This document shows, piece after piece, positions 24,407 through 32,986 of a stretch of DNA of 64,000 nt. How positions within the stretch are numbered: position 1 is the first letter of the stretch; each line of letters opens with the position of its first letter. The position numbers and the translations under genes were made by a program. The notes beneath the pieces were generated by a model. That model made no database searches. It was not told the origin of the DNA and saw only the letters and a program-made list of their open reading frames with translations. Location of the stretch: positions 62,001 to 126,000 of the forward strand of contig JBKECF010000081.1 of NCBI GenBank assembly GCA_047974375.1, in the 5' to 3' direction. Source of the stretch: JBKECF01 sp047974375 (GTDB taxonomy: Bacteria > Bacillota > Clostridia > Lachnospirales > CAMZNU01).

Positions 24407-25735
24407 TTAAAATTGTATAAAACTTTTCGATAATTTATTTTTTAATTTATTACTTTGAGCTTTGGCAAATCCCAGTGGATAGCCATCCATATTAACAAGA
24501 ACCCAACCATCTTGCATTTCAGCCTCTAAGGTTTCTCCTTTAAGGTATTTTTGGATTCTTGGGTCTGATAGCTCTAAATTCAGGGTGTTTTTAAAATCTT
24601 TTCCATTAAGTGCCATGGCTAAGTGTTGGGATGGAATAAATCTATTTTTAATATCACCTAAATAAAAACCACTACGCATTACACGTAAATTTTTTAAGCT
24701 AGGAAGAGGTACATTAGTAACAAATAGGGATTTTTCGTGTAGAAAAAAATATCCATTAATTTCTATATTTAAATATTCTTTTTCAAATTCCCTAAAATAC
24801 TTTACCTCTTTTGGATTTTTCCATGGGAAATCAAATTCTTCATTTGCTTCATCATCACGCTTTAAAATAGCTAAAAAATGGCCTTCGCCTTTTATTTTGT
24901 GTGGAAAAAGTCTACTAGTATTTTTTGCTCCCTTTACTAAACCGCGGGAGAAGTTGTATTTTTCGTTATCTATAGGAACTAGGTGAAATTCTGGGTTGTT
25001 GTTTAAAAATTCCAAAATTATATTTTCATTCTCAATTGGGGAGAATGTACAAGTGGAGTAGACTATGTAGCCATTATTACAAAGTAAATTTTTACTTATT
25101 TCTAAAATTTCTTTTTGTACTTCTGCAAATTTTAAATTATCATTTTCATGCCAGTTATTAAGAACGGATTTATCTTTACGAAACATCCCTTCGCCAGAGC
25201 AAGGTGCGTCTATAAGGATTTTATTAAAATAATTTTTAAAATACTTTCGCAATTTTTCAGGCTTTTCAGCTGTAACAATTGTATTTTTTATACCCATTAA
25301 CTCAATATTTTTTATTAGAGCTTTGCATCTTGTGGGACTGATGTCGTTGGCAACTACAAGGCCAGTGTTATTTAGTTTATCGCTTATAAAAGTTGTTTTG
25401 CCTCCAGGAGCGGCGCATAGGTCTAAAATTCTGTCCTTTTCGTTAATGGGTAGAAAATTTGCCACGGACATTGCACTAGGCTCTTGTATATAATAAAGCC
25501 CAGCATTGTATAAAATGGTGTTGGTTATATGACTATAGTAACCACGGTCACACCATGGTACAGGTGTTAAGTTTTGGAAAAAAGAATTGTATTTGTTTAA
25601 AAAATTTTCATTTGATATTTTTAAATTATTAATTCGAATTCCCTTTATATTATTTTCTTTAAAGGAAAGAAGATAGTCGGAATAATCTTCCTTTAGTAAA
25701 TCTTGCATATTAGTTTTAAATTTTTCTGGTAACAT
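24407..25735 (-). CDS. RsmF-type rRNA cytosine-C5 methyltransferase (NOL1/NOP2/Sun family)
   Basis: A 442-residue RNA m5C methyltransferase. SAM-binding motif I is 'LDLCAAPGGKTTFISDKL', motif IV holds the cysteine in 'DAPCSGEGMFRKD', and motif VI the catalytic cysteine in 'YSTCTFSPIENE'. The C-terminal extension ends in a PUA-like region ('GEGHFLAILKRD', 'DGWVLVNMDGYPLGFAK'). RsmF-like proteins methylate 16S rRNA C1407 or nearby cytosines; the precise site in Firmicutes is less certain. Start ATG is preceded by AAGGAAAGG. It is followed by the YgiQ gene. Confidence 0.9.
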   Translation of the reverse strand: MLPEKFKTNMQDLLKEDYSDYLLSFKENNIKGIRINNLKISNENFLNKYNSFFQNLTPVPWCDRGYYSHITNTILYNAGLYYIQEPSAMSVANFLPINEKDRILDLCAAPGGKTTFISDKLNNTGLVVANDISPTRCKALIKNIELMGIKNTIVTAEKPEKLRKYFKNYFNKILIDAPCSGEGMFRKDKSVLNNWHENDNLKFAEVQKEILEISKNLLCNNGYIVYSTCTFSPIENENIILEFLNNNPEFHLVPIDNEKYNFSRGLVKGAKNTSRLFPHKIKGEGHFLAILKRDDEANEEFDFPWKNPKEVKYFREFEKEYLNIEINGYFFLHEKSLFVTNVPLPSLKNLRVMRSGFYLGDIKNRFIPSQHLAMALNGKDFKNTLNLELSDPRIQKYLKGETLEAEMQDGWVLVNMDGYPLGFAKAQSNKLKNKLSKSFIQF

Positions 25736-25811
25736 TTTAAACCTTTCCTTGGGTTATGTTTTTTATATCTTATAGTAACATATTTAAATAAAAAAAGGGA
25801 CTATATTGAAA

Positions 25812-25876
25812 TATGGAGCTGTCTTGAAAAGCCCCAAGCCTTGGTCATAAAGCTTTGCTTTATTGCTCAGCAGCAA
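25812..25876 (+). repeat. Dispersed repeat, family B, copy 1
   Basis: The sequence from TCTTGAAAAG through CCTTGGT, TAAAGC and TTGCTTTA to AGCAGCAAG matches the reverse complement of 54362-54447 with small gaps. It contains one hairpin module in minus orientation (25842-25868): GAGCA, stem ATAAAGC, loop AAA, stem GCTTTAT, GACCA. It has replaced the 5' end of the adjacent gene. Confidence 0.65.
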
Positions 25877-26079
25877 GTGCCTATAATTACAATCAAATTA
25901 AAAAATACATTAATGAACTTCATCCACCTATAAAAGGACAGGTGGGGTCTTATGGTTTTGTAAATACTACAGTTAGTGAAAATACAAGCTACAAAAATTT
26001 TGTAGTAATAAGTATAGCTGTTTTACTTTTTGGAGTAGTAACTACTATTATTGTAAAAAAATATCATAAGGAGAATTAA
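25828..26079 (+). pseudogene. 3' remnant of a small membrane protein gene
   Basis: An open frame of about 80 codons begins inside repeat B1 with no ATG and no ribosome site. From about 25880 it reads as a real protein end: a soluble part 'QIKKYINELHPPIKGQ' and a single C-terminal membrane helix ('FVVISIAVLLFGVVTTIIV') with a basic tail. It is therefore probably the 3' end of a gene cut by the repeat. The next gene starts 2 bp after its stop with a ribosome site inside its last codons, so the two once formed an operon. I do not recognise the family. Confidence 0.55.
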
Positions 26080-26081
26080 AT

Positions 26082-26354
26082 ATGAAGAAGTTATATATTT
26101 ATTTGGTAGCATTAAGTTTTGTTATTTCAATAAACTTCCAAGTATTGGCTAATACCGTTGAAATTTCTGAATCGCTAACAAGAACATTCTTTGAAATTGA
26201 TAATATTGTTGACTATGCACAATTATATGGCATTAGACATGATGACGTTATTATAAAAATACCTGTTAATTTATCCATCAAGTTAATCATTAGCCTTGCA
26301 ATAATATTAGATGTAACAACCTCCTTTGCTATTTTTTACCTGATTAAATTGTAG
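26082..26354 (+). CDS. Small exported or membrane protein, unknown
   Basis: A 90-residue protein with a typical signal peptide (cleavage likely after 'QVLA', residue ~23), a short soluble region 'TRTFFEIDNIVDYAQLYGI' and a C-terminal membrane helix ('LIISLAIILDVTTSFAIFYLI'). AAGGAG precedes ATG by 7 nt. It follows a truncated membrane protein and precedes a secreted protein gene with its own upstream region. No family was recognised. The pocket also contains repeats and frameshifts, which suggests acquired DNA. Confidence 0.6.
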   Translation: MKKLYIYLVALSFVISINFQVLANTVEISESLTRTFFEIDNIVDYAQLYGIRHDDVIIKIPVNLSIKLIISLAIILDVTTSFAIFYLIKL

Positions 26355-26382
26355 GATATTTAGGTTGTTATGTCTTTTTTTT
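26314..26382 (+). terminator. Possible terminator with a long loop
   Basis: TAACAACCT pairs with AGGTTGTTA across about 39 nt, followed by eight T in a row after TGTC. It overlaps the end of the preceding gene. Confidence 0.35.
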
Positions 26383-26630
26383 GTATAATAAATAGTCCTA
26401 ATTTTTTTACCAACACCATTTATTATAGAACCCTTTTTTTATTGAAAAACTCGTACATAAAAGTAGGAAAAAGTTAAATTTTCGAAAATGGTATTGTATT
26501 TTTTTTACTGTATAATAGTATATATAATAAATACTGCAGTAATTATTTTGGTAAATAATATAGATAAATTATATATTTATATTATTTATAACACAAGTAA
26601 GTGGAGCGATGGATTATAAGGAGATATATT

Positions 26631-27487
26631 ATGAATATGAAAAAAACAATAAGCATGACAATGGTTGTAATATTGTTGATGAATACTGAAATCTTCGCAA
26701 GTGAATATCAAGATATGAAAGTTACATCAACTGTCCAAAATATAAATTATAAGGGAGAGGAATTAAAGGTTATTATTCTTCTGGATACGGCTGAAAAAAC
26801 GGAAACTTTGATAACTGGAGAGGGTGAGCAATACTTAGTTGTACGTAATAATATTGGGAATACATCAATTACATACGACTTAAGTGAGAATCCAATTAAT
26901 AATTTTTTAAAACTACGTTCTAGAAATATAAAAAATATATCTGATAATTTTTCATTTAACGATTTTAATAATCCTAGTAATAATTATGTTATTATTAATA
27001 ATAAGAAAGTGGAGTCTATAGATATTAGTTTGAGAGAGCAAGAAGAAACCAATAAATTAAATGCTAAAAGAAGAGTTTCCAAAAAACAAGATACATTTTC
27101 TAATTATGAATATACAAAGTATTACGGAGAACAAGATACTTGGCAATTGAGACGACCGAAAAAAAGTCTTTTAAGTTATTACTGTTTAAATAAAGTTGAA
27201 ACACCTAAAAACTCTTCAGAGATAAAACGATTTTATAAAGCTGTTGAAGATATAGATTCATTAGAAAAAAAGTTATACTGTATACAGGTGCAGCAGGTTT
27301 AACGGCAGTTCTTATATATGCAACAGTGCCTGTTACAGTTGCAAGCGGTGGAGTTTTGTCAGGGGCAACAGCTATGGCTGCGTTAGCAGCAACAGGAGCA
27401 ACAGTAGCGGCTTTTAATAGTTTAATAGATCTTTCCGTGAGTTGGGGTGAAGCTTACGATGCTTATTGTGAAGTGAGTGATATGTAA
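26631..27487 (+). CDS. Secreted protein with possible -1 frameshift extension
   Basis: The zero frame (26631-27302, 223 residues) has a signal peptide ('TMVVILLMNTEIFA') and an Asn/Ser/Ile-rich body. It ends nine codons after an in-frame A AAA AAG heptamer at 27266-27272. Reading -1 from that heptamer continues for 71 more codons to a stop at 27485-27487: 'KKVILYTGAAGLTAVLIYA' and a Gly/Ala-rich hydrophobic stretch, giving 285 residues in all. The downstream gene then starts in the overlap TAATG. So either the heptamer acts as in dnaX and produces two forms, or one A has been lost from the A-run and the gene is broken. AAGGAG lies 7 nt before the ATG at 26631. No family was recognised; the late hydrophobic region resembles those before toxin domains or in pore-forming peptides. 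Confidence 0.6.
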
Positions 27488-27843
27488 TGGAGATGATTGA
27501 CTTTAATTATTATAAAATGATGTCTTTTTTTTCCTTTCTGATATGCTTGATTTTATTGCTAAGTTTTATATTGACATTTCGCACAACTGTTATAGGAGTG
27601 CCAATAACTAAGAATGCTATAAATAAAATAATAACGGAAAAAAAACAAATAAAAAATGATGGTATTAAAAAATTTATTTTTATAAAAAATATTTATTGCA
27701 TATTTATTATTTTGTGTAGTTTTATATCAGGGGTTTTATTGTATAAGTATAATAGTGATGTTGTTTTAATTCTATTCTGCGTGATTACGGTTATAGCTAA
27801 TGTAATTGAAATGGCACTTCGTAAAATGCTTGGAAAGTTATGA
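27487..27843 (+). CDS. Small polytopic membrane protein, possible immunity protein
   Basis: A 118-residue protein with two hydrophobic segments in the N-terminal half-region (residues 10-35) and near residues 65-110, likely three or four membrane passes, and basic loops. The ATG at 27487 overlaps the stop of the -1 frame upstream (TAATG), which implies translational coupling to the frameshifted product. A second ATG two codons later is also possible. A small membrane protein coupled to a secreted partner with a hydrophobic tail fits a bacteriocin or toxin immunity pair, but this is inference; no family was recognised. Confidence 0.5.
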   Translation: MEMIDFNYYKMMSFFSFLICLILLLSFILTFRTTVIGVPITKNAINKIITEKKQIKNDGIKKFIFIKNIYCIFIILCSFISGVLLYKYNSDVVLILFCVITVIANVIEMALRKMLGKL

Positions 27844-28137
27844 TCAGTAAGATAGAACCGTGGTGATCAGCGGACGCGTAAGCGTCTTACTGTAAGTAAA
27901 ATTTAGACAGTGGGGGTTCAAGCCCACACTGACGGATAGGTCTATTGACCATATAAATACTGAACAGTTAAAATCAGGCGAACTCCCAAAGGAAATGCCT
28001 GATGTTGACATAGAATTTAAATAATATTAATTTCTTAATCCTTATAAAATCTTAAAAATTACCCATCTAAGATTAACTTATTTGAATTGATTTAGTTGTT
28101 AATCTTTTTAGGGAACAACAGGATTTGATAAGGAGCC
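27844..28137. other. Intergenic stretch with repeat and gene remnant
   Basis: This stretch holds repeat copy A4 and, from 27941, a short plus-strand frame reading 'INTEQLKSGELPKEMPDVD' and a stop near 28024. The frame looks like the last residues of a protein whose remainder was lost at the repeat boundary. The rest is AT-rich with no visible gene. Confidence 0.4.
27884..27952 (-). repeat. Dispersed palindromic element, family A, inverted copy (A4)
   Basis: Read on the minus strand: GGTCAATAGACCTATCCGTC, then AGTGTGGGCTTGAACCCCCACT hairpin, then GTCTAAATTTTACTTACAG. Both ends match copies at 9469, 50532 and 51285. Confidence 0.7.
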
Positions 28138-28194
28138 GAAAAAAAGCAGTACTACTATAGTGTTTATAATACACTTAGTAAGTACTGCTTTTAT
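28138..28194 (-). terminator. Terminator of the purine catabolic cluster
   Basis: Long hairpin AAGCAGTACT...AGTACTGCTT with an inner AGTGT/ACACT stem. On the minus strand it ends in a run of seven T, 65 bp beyond the end of the last gene. Confidence 0.8.
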
Positions 28195-28259
28195 TGCTTT
28201 GGGAAACAATAAAAAAATATTGGTGGTATATCGCTTGACTCTTGATTTATAAGCTATAC

Positions 28260-29180
28260 CTAATTCTCCATAAAAAACTGAAGGGCGTTATCAAAAAACA
28301 TTTTATCAACATAAGTTTTATCTATACCATTATTGATTAAATAATCTGCCAAACTTCCAAATTTTTCTGGATTATCTAAAGTAGGGTGAACATCAGCTCC
28401 ATCAAAGTCGCCACCACAGGCAATTACATTTTCGCCGCCTAGTTCAAGCATATGGTATACATGGCGTAAAACCGTATCCATTGTACCAATTCCATCATCA
28501 GAAAGAAATGGTTCAAAAAGGTTTATACCCACTAAGCCTTTTCGTCTTACAATCTCCTTAAACTGCTCATTTGTTAAGTTACGTTTATGTGAACAGATAG
28601 AGCGTAGATTTGAATGGGTAGCTATAAAAGGTTTAGAAGCGATTTTACATACATCATCAAAGCCGACATCATTTAAATGTGAAACGTCTACAATTATTTT
28701 TTCTTCTTCCATCTCTTTTATTACTTCACGTCCAAATTCAGTTATACCATTATTTGTGCTATGGCCGGAGCCTATTTCGTTTTCTCCATTCCACACTAAA
28801 GTCATCATACGCACACCACAATTAGCAATGTGTCTTACATTTTTAAGGTCGCCAGCTAAAGCTGCACCACTTTCTATAGCAGTAATTAAAGCACATTTAT
28901 TGTTTTCCGTAATTCGCTTTATATCTACACCATTAAGGGCTATTTCCATAAGCTTAGATTCTTTACTTGCTAATTGTACTAAGTATTCATAGTGAATATT
29001 AAAATAGTCAAGGGCTGCTTTTCCGCGTATATCATCAGGTATAAAAACTGCCATGGTTTGACACATGCGTTTAAATTCTTTTTTTTGATTTAATGAAAAC
29101 TGAGTTTCATTGCATAAAAAACCAGATTGCAGCTGGCGGTATCTAACAATTGAATCGCAGTGTAAGTCAAATAATTGCAT
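28260..29180 (-). CDS. Membrane dipeptidase (peptidase M19 family)
   Basis: A 306-residue zinc peptidase of the renal dipeptidase family. The HxD motif is in 'FDLHCDSIVRYRQ' at the N-terminus, and 'VDVSHLNDVGFDDVC' and 'FIATHSNLRSICSHKRNLT' carry further metal and substrate ligands. Length is that of bacterial cytoplasmic members, and no signal peptide is seen. The start ATG at 29180 has GAAAGGA upstream; a longer frame from 29234 runs into the upstream gene. It is the last gene of the purine/amide catabolic cluster, next to an M20 hydrolase, so it may hydrolyse a dipeptide-like or cyclic-amide-derived product rather than act in general nutrition; that is inference. Confidence 0.9.
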   Translation of the reverse strand: MQLFDLHCDSIVRYRQLQSGFLCNETQFSLNQKKEFKRMCQTMAVFIPDDIRGKAALDYFNIHYEYLVQLASKESKLMEIALNGVDIKRITENNKCALITAIESGAALAGDLKNVRHIANCGVRMMTLVWNGENEIGSGHSTNNGITEFGREVIKEMEEEKIIVDVSHLNDVGFDDVCKIASKPFIATHSNLRSICSHKRNLTNEQFKEIVRRKGLVGINLFEPFLSDDGIGTMDTVLRHVYHMLELGGENVIACGGDFDGADVHPTLDNPEKFGSLADYLINNGIDKTYVDKMFFDNALQFFMEN

Positions 29181-29197
29181 GTCTATTCCTTTCAAAA

Positions 29198-30382
29198 TTA
29201 TTTTAATAACGCTTTCATTGTTCCGTAGTAGCATTGAGTTGCTTTTATAAGTTGGTCTAATTCTATATATTCATCTATGGTATGGGCTAAAGTCTCTTCA
29301 GATGGGCCTATACCTAATGTTTTAATGCCTGCTTCACCTGCGTAATGGCTACCGTTTGTACAGAAGTCGTAGTTTGTAATTGTTGGCTCAAATCCTAAAG
29401 ACTTCATTTCTTTATATACATCTTGAATAAATGCTTCTTCTTTATTGTACAACCAACCTGGGAAAAATCTTTCACTTCCTATTGTTTCACCTGTATAGCA
29501 TTTTTCTTCCATTGTTACAAAGGAAACTTTTGCTTTAAGTTGGTCATCTTTTGCCATCATATCGTCTATTAAATCTTGAAGTGGTTTTATAACAGACTCT
29601 TTAGTTTCGCCTACTAGCAATCTTCTGTCGTATGTAGCTCTGCAATAGTCTGGTACAACAGATGCACCTGGGTAAGGTGATGACTTTATATCAACTAATT
29701 CTAAAATACCATCGCCTAAAACAGGGTGGTTAGTTGGTACAAGTTCTCTTACTGCTTCAACAACTTTACACATTTGGTAAACGGCATTTACTCCTTTGTG
29801 TGGACTTGCTGAATGGGCTGGAATTCCAAAAGTTTCAATTTGTAATTCGCCTCTACCACGTTGACCTATTTTAATATTTAACTGAGAAGCTTCACCAATT
29901 ATTACATAGTCAGCATTTACATACTTACTTATTTCTCTTGCAGCTACTCCTTCAAAACACTCTTCGTGTACTACACCGGCTACATAAATTTCTCCAGCAA
30001 AGTCATAGTCACAATCTTTAGCGAAATATGCAGCAGCAGCCAACATAGAAGATAATGCTCCCTTCATGTCTGATGTGCCTCTACCATACATTTTACCATC
30101 AATAATTTCAGCACCATAGGGATTATGTTTCCAAGATGATGGGTTAGGCACAGGAACTGTGTCCATATGTCCGTCAAATAAAATTTTAGGGCCATCTTTT
30201 TTACCTTTTATGGAGCAAATACAATTTCCGTACTTGTCAATATGAACCTTTGTAAAACCATTTTCTTCGCTGAATTTTTTCATTTCATCAACTACTATAT
30301 TTTCTTCACCACTATAGCTTTTTGCCTGAATCATTCGTTGACAAAATGCGATAAGCTGTTCTTCTCTATCTTTTCCTAACAT
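29198..30382 (-). CDS. ygeY: YgeY-type M20 family metallohydrolase
   Basis: A 394-residue M20 amidohydrolase. Metal and catalytic residues are visible: 'LFDGHMDTVP', 'GRGTSDMKGA', 'VVHEECFEG' (general base pair), and the late His in 'HTIDEYIELD'. It resembles YgeY, an enzyme of the E. coli/Clostridia selenium- and purine-linked gene clusters (with SsnA, HydA and xanthine dehydrogenase subunits), rather than ArgE. ATG at 30382 has AAGGAGG upstream. It lies between the PreA-like gene and the M19 dipeptidase gene. Substrate is not established; an N-carbamoyl or diamino-acid product of ring opening is a reasonable guess. Confidence 0.82.
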   Translation of the reverse strand: MLGKDREEQLIAFCQRMIQAKSYSGEENIVVDEMKKFSEENGFTKVHIDKYGNCICSIKGKKDGPKILFDGHMDTVPVPNPSSWKHNPYGAEIIDGKMYGRGTSDMKGALSSMLAAAAYFAKDCDYDFAGEIYVAGVVHEECFEGVAAREISKYVNADYVIIGEASQLNIKIGQRGRGELQIETFGIPAHSASPHKGVNAVYQMCKVVEAVRELVPTNHPVLGDGILELVDIKSSPYPGASVVPDYCRATYDRRLLVGETKESVIKPLQDLIDDMMAKDDQLKAKVSFVTMEEKCYTGETIGSERFFPGWLYNKEEAFIQDVYKEMKSLGFEPTITNYDFCTNGSHYAGEAGIKTLGIGPSEETLAHTIDEYIELDQLIKATQCYYGTMKALLK

Positions 30383-30401
30383 GATATCCTCCTTATTTCT
30401 T

Positions 30402-31583
30402 TTAAAATTCAAGGGACTTTCTTTCTAGTTCCAAATCTTCTGCTGTTTGTGCTGCAAGTGCTCCTTTAAGGGCTGCAGTTGGACATACATCAATACAAAG
30501 TCCACAAAAACGGCATTTCTCTAAATCTACTTTCATATCTGGGAAAGTAAGAGTTCTTGCATCATAGCAGCAGACTTTTACACATTTATTACAAGAGATA
30601 CATTCTTTTTTACCATCGTCTTTATAAGCTGTAAACTTAAAGTTAATTTTTCTAACATGCTCTTTTTTAGGGAAGTTTGGTAAAGCAGCTCGATTTACAT
30701 CGGCAACGGATTTATAACCTAGTTCACTAAGGCGTATAGAAAGGTCATAACACATTTTTTCTACGTGCTCAACACCTTTTAAAATACCGACAGTACATAT
30801 ACCGGCACCCATTGCACCAGCCATCATAAATTCAATTGCATTGTCAACTGTTATTACACCACCTGATGCATATAAATTATTAAGTTCTGGATGATTGCGA
30901 GCTATCTCAGCATTTATACGCATGGCAATTGGTCGCATTGCGCCACCAGTTAACCAACCATATCCATCGGCACTCATCATTTCAGGACTTGCTTTTTCTA
31001 TATCGATTTTTAAAGTAGGGCCAATTGAATCAATGGCACATATTCCATCGGCTCCACGCTCTAAACATCTTTTTGCTGTTCCAACGGCGTCAGGCCAATT
31101 CCCGCTTAATTTACAAATAACGGGTATTTTTACATTAGCTTTTGTATATTCAAGCATTGGTAGTAACGTACTTTCCTCATAGGAAACAAGTTCGATCATG
31201 TGTGCACCAGCTTTTTCTACTTCAGTAACAATTTCTTGTGCTTCTTCTAATGTGTGTCCAACACTGGCAATTACGATTGCGCCAGCTTTAACTGTTTCAG
31301 GTATTTCTTTTTTGTACCACACTTCTGGGTCTGAATCTGCCCATTTTTCACAGTTAATTAATGAATCGTTATTAATAGAACCGATATGATGAACTGGATT
31401 TATTGCAGCAGCTTTACGTATTGTTTTAGTTACTACTGCGCCACAACCTGCTTGGTGTCCTTTTATCATTCCCTCAGAGCCGTAAGTAAGTGGCCCTGAA
31501 GATAAAATATATGGACTTTGTAATTTATATCCGCAGAAATCTATACTGATATCAGCTCCTTGTAATTTGTCTTTATTAAACAT
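30402..31583 (-). CDS. Dihydroorotate/dihydropyrimidine dehydrogenase-like flavoprotein with two [4Fe-4S] centres
   Basis: A 393-residue protein: an FMN TIM-barrel of the DHOD/PreA type ('PYILSSGPLTYGSEGMIKGH', 'KLSGNWPDAVGTAKRCLERG', 'ASGGVITVDNAIEFMMAGA') followed by a two-cluster ferredoxin domain from about residue 325. The two cluster motifs are CISCNKCVKVCC and CRFCGLCIDVCP. The fusion is that of the PreA subunit of NAD-dependent dihydropyrimidine dehydrogenase. No partner PreT is encoded here. Within this cluster it probably reduces or oxidises a pyrimidine- or purine-derived ring. AAGGAGG precedes ATG by 7 nt. Confidence 0.85.
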   Translation of the reverse strand: MFNKDKLQGADISIDFCGYKLQSPYILSSGPLTYGSEGMIKGHQAGCGAVVTKTIRKAAAINPVHHIGSINNDSLINCEKWADSDPEVWYKKEIPETVKAGAIVIASVGHTLEEAQEIVTEVEKAGAHMIELVSYEESTLLPMLEYTKANVKIPVICKLSGNWPDAVGTAKRCLERGADGICAIDSIGPTLKIDIEKASPEMMSADGYGWLTGGAMRPIAMRINAEIARNHPELNNLYASGGVITVDNAIEFMMAGAMGAGICTVGILKGVEHVEKMCYDLSIRLSELGYKSVADVNRAALPNFPKKEHVRKINFKFTAYKDDGKKECISCNKCVKVCCYDARTLTFPDMKVDLEKCRFCGLCIDVCPTAALKGALAAQTAEDLELERKSLEF

Positions 31584-31595
31584 CTAAAATCCTCC

Positions 31596-32087
31596 TTATA
31601 GTAATGCTTTACCTTGTGCTTCAAGTTCAGAGGCTGCATCGTGGATTGCCTCTATTAATTGTTCGTATCCAGTACAGCGACATAAATTTCCAGAAATCGC
31701 TTGACGAATTTCATCTCTAGTTGCCTTTGGGTTTTGGTCCAATAGTGCCTTTGCGCTCATAACAAAACCAGGTGTACAAAATCCACATTGAAGTGCATGA
31801 TGTTTTAAAATTGCTTCTTGAATTGGGTCTAGTTTGCCATCAGTGCCAACGCCTTCAATAGTTACTACATTGCGACCATGTATTTGACCTGCCAAAACAA
31901 GACAGGCAGTAACGGCTTGACCGTCTAAAATAACAGTACAAGCACCACATTCACCAACAGCACAGCCTTCTTTTGTACCAGTTAAATGTAGTTCATCACG
32001 TAGAACATCTAGGAGTCGCATATTTGGCTTAACGTAGACAGTTTGTTCCGAGTTATTTAAGTTAAATTTAATTTCTATTTTTTCCAT
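31596..32087 (-). CDS. xdhC: Xanthine dehydrogenase, [2Fe-2S] subunit
   Basis: A 163-residue iron-sulfur subunit of a molybdenum hydroxylase. The plant-type ferredoxin site is 'GCAVGECGACTV' with another cysteine in 'TACLVLAG', and the second [2Fe-2S] site is 'CGFCTPGF' with 'NLCRCTGY'. All eight cysteines are present and length is standard. It lies 3 bp after xdhB and passes electrons between the molybdenum and FAD subunits. GGAGGTG is 6 nt before ATG. Confidence 0.95.
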   Translation of the reverse strand: MEKIEIKFNLNNSEQTVYVKPNMRLLDVLRDELHLTGTKEGCAVGECGACTVILDGQAVTACLVLAGQIHGRNVVTIEGVGTDGKLDPIQEAILKHHALQCGFCTPGFVMSAKALLDQNPKATRDEIRQAISGNLCRCTGYEQLIEAIHDAASELEAQGKALL

Positions 32088-32090
32088 AGC

Positions 32091-32966
32091 CTACACCTCC
32101 ATTCCTGCTGCACGTAAAAGCGCTTCTTCAACTATACCTTCTACAGCTGGCTTTTTATATTCTGTAGACCAACGTATTCCTGTTCTCTCAATCATAACTT
32201 CAGATACTATTTCGCCGGATTTATGAAATAATTTTTTAGAAGGTGTTTGGCCTATTAATAATTCTTCAGCTCTTGTAACTCTATCGGGTTTTATAAATAT
32301 ACAACCAGGCGATAAACGTGCTTCTTTTATTTTACCGTCTGTATCAATTGTAAGACCAGCAGTTACATTTAATCTAGAAATTGCTAAAGCTTTTCTTCTG
32401 CCTAACTTAACAAATTTAGTTCGCATTTCTTCTGGTAGCTTGCTTACAATAAATTCTTTAACAAACTCACCAGCATTTAGGTCTATTTTACTTTTTCCAA
32501 AATAGAAGGCTGGTAAATCAACTTTTCTAACTCCCGCTTCGCCTTGAATAATTACAGTTGTACCGGCAACTATCATTGGTGTTAATGGGTCTGATGCTGG
32601 TGATGCATTACAAATGCTACCGCCTACAGTACCTAGGTTACGTATTTGTGGAGAGCCTACGGTTTCACAAGCGTATGCAAGTGCAGGTAGGTATTTATTA
32701 ATTATTTCTGACTTTTCAATGTCTGTGTGTGTACTTAGTGCTCCAATGCAAATCGTATCATCATTTTCCTTTATATAACGCATTTCATCCCTAAGTGAAG
32801 AAATGTCTAATATACATTCTAAATCTTTCCAGTGTTTGTGCTTTTCGTAAATTTGCACCATTAGATCAGTTCCGCCCGCTATAATTTGGGCTTTGGATCC
32901 ATAATGTATTAATTGTTTAGATAAGTCTTGCAAATTTTTAACACGGTAATAATTATACTTAAACAT
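32091..32966 (-). CDS. xdhB: Xanthine dehydrogenase, FAD-binding subunit
   Basis: A 291-residue FAD subunit (CO dehydrogenase flavoprotein/CutM family). FAD-binding loops are 'QIIAGGTDLMVQIYEK' near residue 28 and 'TVGGSICNASPASDPLTPMI' near residue 114. The C-terminal domain is complete. It accepts electrons from the [2Fe-2S] subunit and reduces NAD+ or another acceptor. The gene lies between xdhA and xdhC with very short gaps. Confidence 0.95.
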   Translation of the reverse strand: MFKYNYYRVKNLQDLSKQLIHYGSKAQIIAGGTDLMVQIYEKHKHWKDLECILDISSLRDEMRYIKENDDTICIGALSTHTDIEKSEIINKYLPALAYACETVGSPQIRNLGTVGGSICNASPASDPLTPMIVAGTTVIIQGEAGVRKVDLPAFYFGKSKIDLNAGEFVKEFIVSKLPEEMRTKFVKLGRRKALAISRLNVTAGLTIDTDGKIKEARLSPGCIFIKPDRVTRAEELLIGQTPSKKLFHKSGEIVSEVMIERTGIRWSTEYKKPAVEGIVEEALLRAAGMEV

Positions 32967-32986
32967 AATTTTTCCTTTCCCTTATT

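Noticed and set aside
25855..26079. Complete 74-residue protein starting at a TTG
   Set aside because: The TTG lies inside repeat B1 without a ribosome site; the frame is better explained as the 3' end of a cut gene.
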